This document shows, piece after piece, positions 1 through 4,741 of a stretch of DNA of 5,852 nt (positions are counted from its first letter, which is position 1; the number at the start of each line of letters is the position of its first letter). The notes under the pieces were generated by a model. The model did not search any database, had not been told where the DNA came from, and saw only the letters and a list, made by a program, of their open reading frames with translations. Source of the DNA: Alphaproteobacteria bacterium (lineage in GTDB: Bacteria > Pseudomonadota > Alphaproteobacteria > Rhizobiales > Xanthobacteraceae); NCBI GenBank assembly GCA_005884465.1, contig VAZH01000301.1, positions 1 to 5,852 of the forward strand. The letters run 5' to 3'. The position numbers were made by a program, and so were the translations under genes.

Positions 1-1429
1 TCGCATTCGGCGGATAAGTTCGAGTTACCACGAAGACGGCGGCAAACAGCACGGCCAGCCGCAATGGGAAGTTACGGACGGAAACTGCGCACGCGACCAG
101 TGCAACTACCGCACCCCAGACGATCCAGTTATAGGGTGGAATGACCGAGAAACCTTGGTGCAGCCCGGGCAGCGCAACGATCACAACAAGCGCAACGAGC
201 ATGACAACAAGCCGGGCTTCGTTTTGCTTCGGCCAGCCGAGCCCGGGCCGCGCCAGCGCCGCCGCAACCACCAGAAGCGGGTATTCTGCGATCCATGAAA
301 AGACACGGGGAGCGATCAAGCCCGAAAAAATTCCACCGAGCACGCCGCCCAGCGACATGCAGAAATAAAACCGCGTGAGATAGGCCGCTTGCGGACGCGT
401 GGCGGCCATCAAGCCGTGGCATATCATCGCCGTGACGAAGAACGTCAGCAGGTGGAGCGCAACATCGATGGTCAGCCACGTGCGGATTTCCAGCGCGAGC
501 GTCAGCACGAGCAGGGCCAGCAAGAACGGCTGCAGCTTGATCCAGCTGGCTTCTCGGACAAACCTGCGCTGGCTGAACACCAAAATGAAGCTGATCAAGT
601 AAAGCGAAAGCGGAAGCACCCAAAGAAATGGCGCGGCAGCGACATCCGCCGTGATGTGGGTTGTCGCCGCGATCATCAATGCTGACGGCACGAAGGCGAG
701 CGCCACCCAATAACCCATGCGGCCAAACGCCGGGGCGGCCTCTGTCGACTGCGCCCGCGGCAAAACGGCCTTGCCTTCGCGGCGGAAGAACACCAAACCT
801 CCACATAATGCGATCAGCGCGATAAGCAGGTAATAGCCGGAGCGCCAGATGCTGCCCTGGAAGCTGAGTGTTGAAAATGGTTCGGCAGCGAACGGGTACG
901 CGAATAATGCCAGAAGGCTTCCGATATTGCTCGCCGCGTAAAGAAAATAGGGATTTTCAGCCTGTGCAAGACCGGAGCGAGCGAACCAGGCTTGCAGCAG
1001 CGGCCCGTTGGCGGACAGCGCGAAGAAAGGAAAGCCGATGGAAACGCTGAACAGGCCGAGCAAAAACAATTGCTCGCGGTCGGATGGCGGCAAGCCCCAG
1101 CCTTTGGCAATGGCAACGGGGAGAAAAACGGCTCCGCCCAGCATCACCGCGAGGTGGATGAGCAAAGCGAGCGGACCACGTACAAAGCGGGTCAGAATAT
1201 CGGCATATGCGTAGCCGAGCAGCAGGATGCCTTGAAAGAATACCATGGCCACCGACCATACCGATGGCGAGCCGCCAAACCGCGGCAACACCATTTTCGT
1301 GAACATGGGCTGCACCGCGAACAACAATGCTGCACTGAGGAAGATCGCCGCGGTATAGATCGGAATGATCAAAACTGATGAACTATTTGTCTTGACGGGC
1401 GTGGCTTCGCTTCGGTTGCTCGCAGACAT
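1..1429 (-). CDS. Fused MFS / spermidine synthase-like membrane protein (N-terminal membrane part, partial)
   Basis: The frame is open from the start codon to the left edge (476 codons, no stop), so the C-terminus lies outside the window. The translation is a polytopic inner-membrane protein with about ten hydrophobic segments, for example residues 19-40, 56-77, 87-108, 121-140, 199-215, 239-256, 266-286, 300-315, 325-341 and 405-421. Family hallmarks are FAVQPMFTKMVLPRFGG (37-53) followed by a WS-AMVFFQ-LLLGYAYA helix, the FLWVLPLSLYLISFIL helix (268-283) and FYFCMSLGGVLGGIF (354-368). In this family the membrane half is followed by a spermidine-synthase-fold domain, usually giving about 700-800 residues. 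That domain is not visible here, so catalytic competence cannot be judged, and the family's substrate is poorly known. Three in-frame starts exist: ATG 1447, GTG 1438 and ATG 1429, bounded upstream by an in-frame TAG. ATG 1429 is used here, but the best Shine-Dalgarno spacing favours GTG 1438. Confidence 0.85.
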   Translation of the reverse strand, partial: MSASNRSEATPVKTNSSSVLIIPIYTAAIFLSAALLFAVQPMFTKMVLPRFGGSPSVWSVAMVFFQGILLLGYAYADILTRFVRGPLALLIHLAVMLGGAVFLPVAIAKGWGLPPSDREQLFLLGLFSVSIGFPFFALSANGPLLQAWFARSGLAQAENPYFLYAASNIGSLLALFAYPFAAEPFSTLSFQGSIWRSGYYLLIALIALCGGLVFFRREGKAVLPRAQSTEAAPAFGRMGYWVALAFVPSALMIAATTHITADVAAAPFLWVLPLSLYLISFILVFSQRRFVREASWIKLQPFLLALLVLTLALEIRTWLTIDVALHLLTFFVTAMICHGLMAATRPQAAYLTRFYFCMSLGGVLGGIFSGLIAPRVFSWIAEYPLLVVAAALARPGLGWPKQNEARLVVMLVALVVIVALPGLHQGFSVIPPYNWIVWGAVVALVACAVSVRNFPLRLAVLFAAVFVVTRTYPPNA

Positions 1430-1447
1430 TCGTGCCACTCTAATCAT

Positions 1448-1454
1448 TCCTTCC
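1448..1454 (-). promoter_or_regulatory. Ribosome binding site (GGAAGGA) bearing on the start of the fused MFS gene
   Basis: On the minus strand GGAAGGA lies directly against ATG 1447, which is too close to serve it. It is 9 bases before GTG 1438, which is ideal, and 18 bases before ATG 1429, which is long. This suggests translation may begin at the GTG, adding V-A-R (read as M-A-R) ahead of MSASNRSE. Confidence 0.5.
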
Positions 1455-1585
1455 AGACTTATTGCTATAGAGTGACCCTATCGCGCGTAAGCTGACCTTC
1501 GAATGAACAATATACGGACGTCTCTGAAATTAAGCCGCCCAATTCTTGAACTCAATAACGTTCGGGATTTGGAAGTAGATCGATT

Positions 1586-1822
1586 TTAGGCCCTGCCGGT
1601 TCGATCGCATGGCGTGGTCTGTTCTTGGCGAGCCGCCAGGCTACTTTCGACGATAAGAAGTCCGGTACTGACGAGCTGGCGAACAGCGGGGGCCGCTTTC
1701 CACCTGCCAGTGCGCTTCATCTCGGTGATATTTGACCAAAGGAAAAGAAACGCGCACAGTCCCAATGCGGTGCAGCCGGAAGTGGCGGTGGCCGTCAAGA
1801 GAATGGCGACAACCCAGCCCAT
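1586..1822 (-). CDS. Possible small single-pass membrane protein, unknown
   Basis: This is a 78-residue reading frame starting MGWVVAILLTATATSG, with one strong hydrophobic segment at about residues 2-28 ending in FLFLW. A basic, Trp-containing stretch follows (MKRTGRWKAAP), then a second mildly hydrophobic patch (VSTGLLIVE). The helix bounded by Trp and followed by positive charge looks like a real membrane anchor, and third codon positions are mostly G/C as in neighbouring genes. Against it, no good Shine-Dalgarno sequence precedes ATG 1822 (only GGGAAG, too close), and the frame can be extended to ATG 1861, which overlaps the start of the divergent GYD gene. It could be an antisense frame with no product. 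I do not recognise a family. Confidence 0.33.
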   Translation of the reverse strand: MGWVVAILLTATATSGCTALGLCAFLFLWSNITEMKRTGRWKAAPAVRQLVSTGLLIVESSLAARQEQTTPCDRTGRA

Positions 1823-1846
1823 GCTTCCCAAGGCTGCACGACAACC

Positions 1847-1852
1847 AGGGAG
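1847..1852 (+). promoter_or_regulatory. Ribosome binding site of the GYD gene
   Basis: AGGGAG ends 7 bases before ATG 1860. It selects that codon over upstream in-frame starts, in agreement with where GYD-family proteins begin (MPL-M-Q). Confidence 0.75.
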
Positions 1853-1859
1853 ATGGAAC

Positions 1860-2192
1860 ATGCCGCTTTACATGTATCAGGCAGCCTACACTGCAGAATC
1901 CTTAGCCGCCCAGCTCAAGAAGCCGGAGAACCGAGTTGAAGCCGTGGGCCGTGCCGCCTGCGAGGCCGTCGGGGGCAAGCTCGTTGGTGGTTGGTATTGC
2001 TTCGGTGACTACGATCTCGCCATCGTCGCCGATGTCCCGAACAACGAGAGCATGGCTGCGATCGCGCTGGCCATTGCCGCGGGAGGCGCCCTCAAGTCCG
2101 CCAAGACGACCGTACTGATGACCGGGGCCGAGGCGGTAGCGGGCATGAAGAAGGCCGACGCGGTCGCCAAGGTCTATAAGCCGGCCCGTTAG
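1860..2192 (+). CDS. GYD domain-containing protein
   Basis: This is a 110-residue soluble protein matching the whole length of the GYD family, small alpha+beta proteins of unknown function that are common in rhizobia. Visible family features are the N-terminal strand MPLYMYQAAYT (1-11), the G-GGK-VGGWYCFGDYD core with the eponymous motif at residues 49-52, the strand LAIVADVPN (53-61), the helix AAIALAIAAGGALKS (66-80) and the strand KTTVLMT (82-88). No catalytic residues are assigned for this family, so no reaction can be named. The frame is open further upstream, but the Shine-Dalgarno sequence and the family N-terminus fix the start at 1860. The gene stands alone. The nearest likely terminator is the hairpin at 2355-2380, about 160 bases past the stop. 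The domain assignment is firm; the function is unknown. Confidence 0.9.
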   Translation: MPLYMYQAAYTAESLAAQLKKPENRVEAVGRAACEAVGGKLVGGWYCFGDYDLAIVADVPNNESMAAIALAIAAGGALKSAKTTVLMTGAEAVAGMKKADAVAKVYKPAR

Positions 2193-2354
2193 GCAAGTCG
2201 CGGGGCCCGATGTCGGCCTGGTGGCAAACGGTCTTTGATGAAACGGACTTCCTCTAGCCCTTGATTGAAGGCGGCTACATAGCAATGCTAAGGAAACCGA
2301 TCACCCGCGGCTCGTTCGCTGAATGACTAATACTAAGTCGCGATTTAAAGAGAC

Positions 2355-2380
2355 AAAGGCCCGCTTTGCAGCGGGCCTTT
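2355..2380 (+). terminator. Perfect hairpin, likely intrinsic terminator (possibly bidirectional)
   Basis: AAAGGCCCGC and GCGGGCCTTT form a perfect 10-bp GC-rich stem with a 6-base loop (TTTGCA). On the plus strand it is followed by TCCTTTCGCTT, a moderate T-rich tail. On the minus strand it is followed by TGTCTCTTTAAAT. It lies between convergent genes, where a bidirectional terminator is expected. It would end the GYD transcript and catch minus-strand read-through. Confidence 0.7.
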
Positions 2381-2485
2381 TCCTTTCGCTTGCGAGAAAC
2401 GCAAGCAGCACTTTTCAAGTCCAGTTGCAAATCAGCGAACCGAAGCTCGAATTGTTTTCCGCGGCATACACGCTGGGTATCACTG

Positions 2486-2519
2486 GGAAACGGCCCAGCG
2501 GACGAGCAGGGCCGTTTCC
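2486..2519 (-). terminator. Perfect 11-bp inverted repeat just downstream of the small exported protein gene
   Basis: GGAAACGGCCC and GGGCCGTTTCC form an 11-bp perfect stem with a 12-base loop (2497-2508). It begins 14 bases after the minus-strand stop at 2534, the usual place for a terminator or a 3'-end stabilising stem. The T-run is only the TTT inside the stem, so it may work with factor help or protect the 3' end rather than act as a classic intrinsic terminator. Confidence 0.55.
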
Positions 2520-2533
2520 AGAATCGAGTCTGC

Positions 2534-2797
2534 TCAGCAGCGCCCTTGCTTCCAAAGACCAGGGGGGCAGCCCCGACCATGCCAGCCGACTTTTCGCCCT
2601 CGGCTCCATCCGTGAGGTCGGGCAAATGCTCTGCCCCAGCCGTGACCGTGGCCGTGGCCACCCTTGACGAGAATGGCAGAGCTGTCGGTTCCGCCGATTA
2701 CCGAATGCGCCGGAGCAATCGGCATGGCTGACACAGAAAATGCCGGCATTGCCACAAATGCACAGGCGGCAAAGCCGATCAACATCGAGCGTTTCAT
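2534..2797 (-). CDS. Small exported Gly/His-rich protein, unknown function
   Basis: This is an 87-residue protein with a clear Sec signal peptide: a basic start MKR, a hydrophobic core at residues 5-20 and a likely cut after VSA at residue 24. The mature part is about 63 residues, rich in Gly, Arg, His and Trp. It has a GHGHGHGWGR block (47-56), further His at 62 and 73, and a C-terminal GCPPGLWKQGRC (76-87) with two Cys that could pair in the periplasm. Small proteins with this layout and a CPPGL-K-G-C tail are frequent in Bradyrhizobium and have no known role. Weak metal binding by the alternating His is possible but is only inference. ATG 2797 is supported by AAGGGAG six bases upstream. 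The gene is probably monocistronic, with a hairpin after the stop and a candidate stress promoter upstream. Confidence 0.8.
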   Translation of the reverse strand: MKRSMLIGFAACAFVAMPAFSVSAMPIAPAHSVIGGTDSSAILVKGGHGHGHGWGRAFARPHGWSRGRKVGWHGRGCPPGLWKQGRC

Positions 2798-2803
2798 TGG
2801 CGT

Positions 2804-2810
2804 CTCCCTT
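2804..2810 (-). promoter_or_regulatory. Ribosome binding site of the small exported protein
   Basis: On the minus strand AAGGGAG ends 6 bases before ATG 2797, giving strong Shine-Dalgarno support for this start. Confidence 0.7.
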
Positions 2811-2838
2811 CGCAGCCGCGGTAGCGGCGCCGCAGGAT

Positions 2839-2863
2839 AATGCCACCGCCTTGCAAGGGTTCC
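2839..2863 (-). promoter_or_regulatory. Candidate EcfG-type (general stress response) promoter
   Basis: On the minus strand GGAAC (2863-2859) is followed after exactly 16 bases by CATT (2842-2839). The alphaproteobacterial EcfG consensus is GGAAC, 16-17 bases, CGTT, so there is one mismatch in the -10. It lies about 40 bases upstream of ATG 2797, which would leave a short leader. Position and spacing fit, but the mismatch keeps this tentative. Confidence 0.35.
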
Positions 2864-2973
2864 CCAAGCTGGCGCCTCGAGAACCGCTACTCGCCGGTCT
2901 ATTTGATCAAGCTAATCCAAACGCGCGAGATCGCGACGCGCTTAGCAGGACCCGATTCCAGGGACCGATTATT

Positions 2974-3681
2974 TTATGGCGTGGCGATCAATCCGTTAGC
3001 CGTTGCGACGATCCAGCGGTTGCCCCAACGCACGATCGAGTCAATGCGGCCCACCCCCGGCACCGTGTCTCCGCGCGTCACGGTCCAAACGCCGTCAGGG
3101 CCATCGAGAATTGCCGTTCCGCCGCGCACCTCACGGACTGTCCAACCCTCAATAGTCGTGGGCCTGGTCTCGGGCACCGGCACCATCATCTCGCGCGGCG
3201 GGACCGAGGATGGACTGGTGTTTGCTTGCACGACCGAGGCTGTGCGCGAGGATGCGGCGACCACGGGAGTGCCTAGCGAACCCGTCGTTGCCGGTGCTTT
3301 GCGAACAGGGCCCTCGGTCTTGGCGGCTGACTTTGCATCGGAGTCGGTGGACTTTGTTTCGGCGTCGGTAATACGACGCGAATACCTGACTTTCTGCGTC
3401 GCTGGGCTGGAGGCCGCCTCAAAAATTGAAAAACCATACCAGTTTGCGCCGCCGGCCCATCCAAGTCCAAACACGGCGACGAAAGCGGCCGCCAGAACCC
3501 ACGCGCTGCGTCCGCGTCGGCCATCCCCGTTGGCCGACATCAAAACATCGTCTCGACTGCGACTGGACCAATCCCATGGATAGATGCTTGCAGGCTGCGT
3601 CGGGTCCTCACCCCCCTGGCTGACGGCCGCATCTTCTATCGGCTCAACCGGTCCAGGCGGATTCTGCTGGTGGTCTTGCAT
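2974..3681 (-). CDS. Single-pass membrane protein with periplasmic C-terminal beta domain, unknown function
   Basis: This is a 235-residue protein. Residues 1-58 are a hydrophilic, Pro- and acid-rich cytoplasmic tail ending in basic GDGRRGR. One transmembrane helix follows at about 60-80 (AWVLAAAFVAVFGLGWAGG). A low-complexity Ala/Ser/Thr/Lys linker spans about 86-170. A compact C-terminal domain spans about 178-235, with alternating strands and turns: GWTVREVRGGTAILDG, GVWTVTRGDTVPGVGRIDSI and RWIVATANGLI. The pattern 'product of a residue ladder, then GD-PG-GRI-SI-R' resembles the small beta domains at the ends of PilP/GspC-like secretion proteins, and many bradyrhizobial hypothetical proteins end this way. 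That resemblance is from memory and does not set a function. ATG 3681 is preceded by GAGGG seven bases upstream. No secretion genes lie nearby, and no clear terminator follows the stop. Confidence 0.8.
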   Translation of the reverse strand: MQDHQQNPPGPVEPIEDAAVSQGGEDPTQPASIYPWDWSSRSRDDVLMSANGDGRRGRSAWVLAAAFVAVFGLGWAGGANWYGFSIFEAASSPATQKVRYSRRITDAETKSTDSDAKSAAKTEGPVRKAPATTGSLGTPVVAASSRTASVVQANTSPSSVPPREMMVPVPETRPTTIEGWTVREVRGGTAILDGPDGVWTVTRGDTVPGVGRIDSIVRWGNRWIVATANGLIATP

Positions 3682-3804
3682 GATCTGACCCTCTTGCGAT
3701 TAGCGAATGATCATGCCTGGCGCTAAACGGAATCTTAACGCGAGGTCAGGCCAAGCCGAACCGAACTCCGGCAGAATCAGGGCGCCCTGCGAAGGGGAGA
3801 ACCC

Positions 3805-4116
3805 ATGACAGGCGTTAGCGGGTTGATTTACGTCTATGGCGAGTGCATCGCTGACGAGGTGGAACGCAGGTGCTCGTCGATCTTCCGGTGGATCGTTTGG
3901 CGTCGATTTTGCGCGCCCGTCAGCGCCGGCCGACGCCCCGCGCGTTCCAGCTGCTCCAGCTCACGCTGGCGAGGCTTTGAAGGTCGGTCGCGACCGGCCG
4001 CCTGGTTCGCCTCTCATGGGCAGCGATGCATCGCTCGGATTCCGCGATCTTTCGCTTCAGGGTGGCTATGGTTTTTTGTGTTTGGCCGGTCGACTGGGCC
4101 ATCTCGCCAATCGTAA
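3805..4116 (+). CDS. Doubtful small ORF antisense to the helical protein gene
   Basis: A strong Shine-Dalgarno sequence, AAGGGGAG (3792-3799), sits 5 bases before ATG 3805. It opens a frame of 103 residues beginning MTGVSGLIYVYGECIADEVE. The first 40 or so residues look plausible. After that the translation becomes Arg/Ser/Trp-rich (for example ARSSCSSSRWRGFEGRSRP), which is typical of antisense reading of a GC-rich gene, and from 3920 it runs opposite the helical protein. It may be a shorter real product, a decayed gene or chance. I do not recognise it. Confidence 0.22.
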   Translation: MTGVSGLIYVYGECIADEVERRCSSIFRWIVWRRFCAPVSAGRRPARSSCSSSRWRGFEGRSRPAAWFASHGQRCIARIPRSFASGWLWFFVFGRSTGPSRQS

Positions 4117-4207
4117 ACCGAACTGTTTCCAGGGCCTTCACCGCATCACGGTTCTTCTTCAGCTGAACCCTGTGCCAAGCGATGTTGCTATTGCTGTCAG
4201 CAATCAT
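3920..4207 (-). CDS. Small charged helical protein, unknown function
   Basis: This is a 95-residue cytoplasmic protein with no signal peptide or membrane segment. Residues 12-67 form a long, strongly charged, probably coiled-coil helix or helix pair: VQLKKNRDAVKALETVRF, IGEMAQSTGQTQKTIATL, KRKIAESERCIAAHERR. The tail (68-95) is less ordered and ends SWSSWNARGVGRR, so the last part may have drifted. Small proteins of this type, with an ET-RFTIGE and LKRKIAESE-I-AHERR pattern, are familiar hypothetical proteins in Bradyrhizobium, with no known partner. ATG 4207 is the only nearby in-frame start; the ribosome binding site is weak (GGGG). Upstream lie a CtrA half-site and a full CtrA box, which may place the gene under cell-cycle control. 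Confidence 0.7.
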   Translation of the reverse strand: MIADSNSNIAWHRVQLKKNRDAVKALETVRFTIGEMAQSTGQTQKTIATLKRKIAESERCIAAHERRTRRPVATDLQSLASVSWSSWNARGVGRR

Positions 4208-4249
4208 GTAGCAGCCCCGGCGACCGATCTTGAGACTCGGTATTTTCGA

Positions 4250-4257
4250 ATGGTTAA
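4250..4257 (-). promoter_or_regulatory. CtrA half-site TTAACCAT
   Basis: On the minus strand TTAACCAT matches the known short CtrA half-site exactly. It lies 43 bases upstream of ATG 4207 and 15 bases downstream of the full box at 4273-4288, in the same orientation as the helical protein gene. Confidence 0.45.
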
Positions 4258-4272
4258 GGATGGGCGGGCTTG

Positions 4273-4288
4273 GTTAACGATCGGTTAA
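4273..4288 (-). promoter_or_regulatory. Full CtrA box, TTAA-N7-TTAAC
   Basis: On the minus strand TTAA, seven bases (CCGATCG), then TTAAC match the CtrA consensus with no mismatch. The box lies 66-81 bases upstream of the helical protein start and 12 bases past the stop of the hydrolase stub. TTAA is uncommon in this GC-rich DNA, so two spaced copies plus a nearby half-site are unlikely by chance. Binding itself is inferred. Confidence 0.5.
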
Positions 4289-4299
4289 TGGCGCGGCTT

Positions 4300-4536
4300 T
4301 CAGACTGCCTCGATAATTTCGGCCTCCCGCTCGATCGAAAAATCGGCTGCGGTCCTGCGTTCCGTTGTGCCACCGTAACCGAGCAGGCTCGTCGTGACGA
4401 TGCGGAATTGGCGGTTCAGCGCCGTAATCCTGCCGCGCCAGGCTGACCGCGTGCCCCCAGATCCCGGCACAAAAAGAATTGTCGGGCCCGATCCCTCCTC
4501 GTCATAGTCGATGTCGCCGCGCGCATCTTCAATCAA
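4300..4536 (-). pseudogene. Truncated alpha/beta hydrolase (N-terminal stub)
   Basis: The 78-residue product covers only the first quarter or so of an alpha/beta hydrolase, a family of usually 250-300 residues. Visible are the first strands (DIDYDEEGSGPTILFVPG, 8-25), the oxyanion-hole loop PGSGGTRSAW (24-33), the strand FRIVTTSLLGYGGT (44-57) and the helix start SIEREAEIIEAV (67-78), where TGA follows. The nucleophile elbow (G-x-S-x-G), the acid and the His are all missing. The bases after the stop do not continue the fold in any frame that I can see; they become the CtrA-site region. Loss of the 3' part by deletion is therefore more likely than a point mutation. The start is a TTG preceded by a strong GGAGGGAG five bases away, with an in-frame TGA above it, so the stub could still be translated. 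It is almost certainly inactive as an enzyme. Confidence 0.7.
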
Positions 4537-4541
4537 GCTCG

Positions 4542-4549
4542 CTCCCTCC
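4542..4549 (-). promoter_or_regulatory. Strong ribosome binding site before the TTG start of the hydrolase stub
   Basis: On the minus strand GGAGGGAG ends 5 bases before TTG 4536. No ATG or GTG is available in frame before the upstream TGA, so this site decides the start. Confidence 0.6.
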
Positions 4550-4721
4550 GCCGCTCAGCCGAGATTATTAGCCCCCACCGCCGTCATCAAGAAGTGTGCC
4601 CGCGCAACCCGAAGCGCCAGAATGGCGCGTTTCCTAGTGCCCCAAATGACGCTGACCTTCCACGGCGCGCCACTGGCGAATAGCCATGGGACAGCATTAT
4701 TATTACGACATGCCAGTCCTG

Positions 4722-4727
4722 GGAGGT
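4722..4727 (+). promoter_or_regulatory. Ribosome binding site (GGAGGT) of the phosphofructokinase gene
   Basis: GGAGGT lies 14 bases before ATG 4742, which is long. It is 8 bases before an in-frame TTG at 4736, which is ideal. An out-of-frame ATG at 4732 lies between. The true start may be TTG 4736, adding M-R before MAKKR. Confidence 0.6.
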
Positions 4728-4741
4728 GGAAATGGTTGCGT

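Larger units (their letters stand above)
2193..2533. other. Intergenic stretch with two strong hairpins, no confident gene
   Basis: These 341 bases separate the convergent GYD gene (plus) and the small exported protein (minus). They contain a 15-codon frame at 2210-2257 that is too short to call, the perfect hairpin at 2355-2380 and the perfect hairpin at 2486-2519. Longer frames crossing this stretch on both strands have implausible compositions and no ribosome binding site, so I treat them as chance. Nothing else was recognised. Confidence 0.6.

Noticed and set aside
129..1259. Several minus-strand frames (129-806, 814-1116, 957-1259) and plus-strand frames within the fused MFS gene
   Set aside because: They are out-of-frame readings of a single continuous 476-codon membrane protein frame, with Arg/Ala/Cys-rich composition and no hydrophobic periodicity.
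2275..2867. Overlapping frames around the small exported protein (2275-2661 and 2415-2867 minus, 2323-2731 plus)
   Set aside because: They run through both hairpins and the 2534-2797 gene in other frames. Their compositions are implausible and none has a good ribosome binding site.
2912..2970. Inverted-repeat-like sequences downstream of the anchored membrane protein, as a terminator
   Set aside because: The stems are short (5 bp, or 6 bp with a T-T mismatch) and no T-run follows, so they are too weak to call.
2740..3583. Plus-strand frames opposite the anchored membrane protein (2740-3276, 2840-3583)
   Set aside because: They are antisense to the 2974-3681 gene, which has a good ribosome binding site, a membrane helix and a coherent C-terminal domain; the plus frames show none of these.
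3700..3780. Sigma-70 promoter for the anchored membrane protein (TAAGAT as -10)
   Set aside because: The hexamer 17 bases upstream, TTCGGC, matches the -35 consensus at only two positions.
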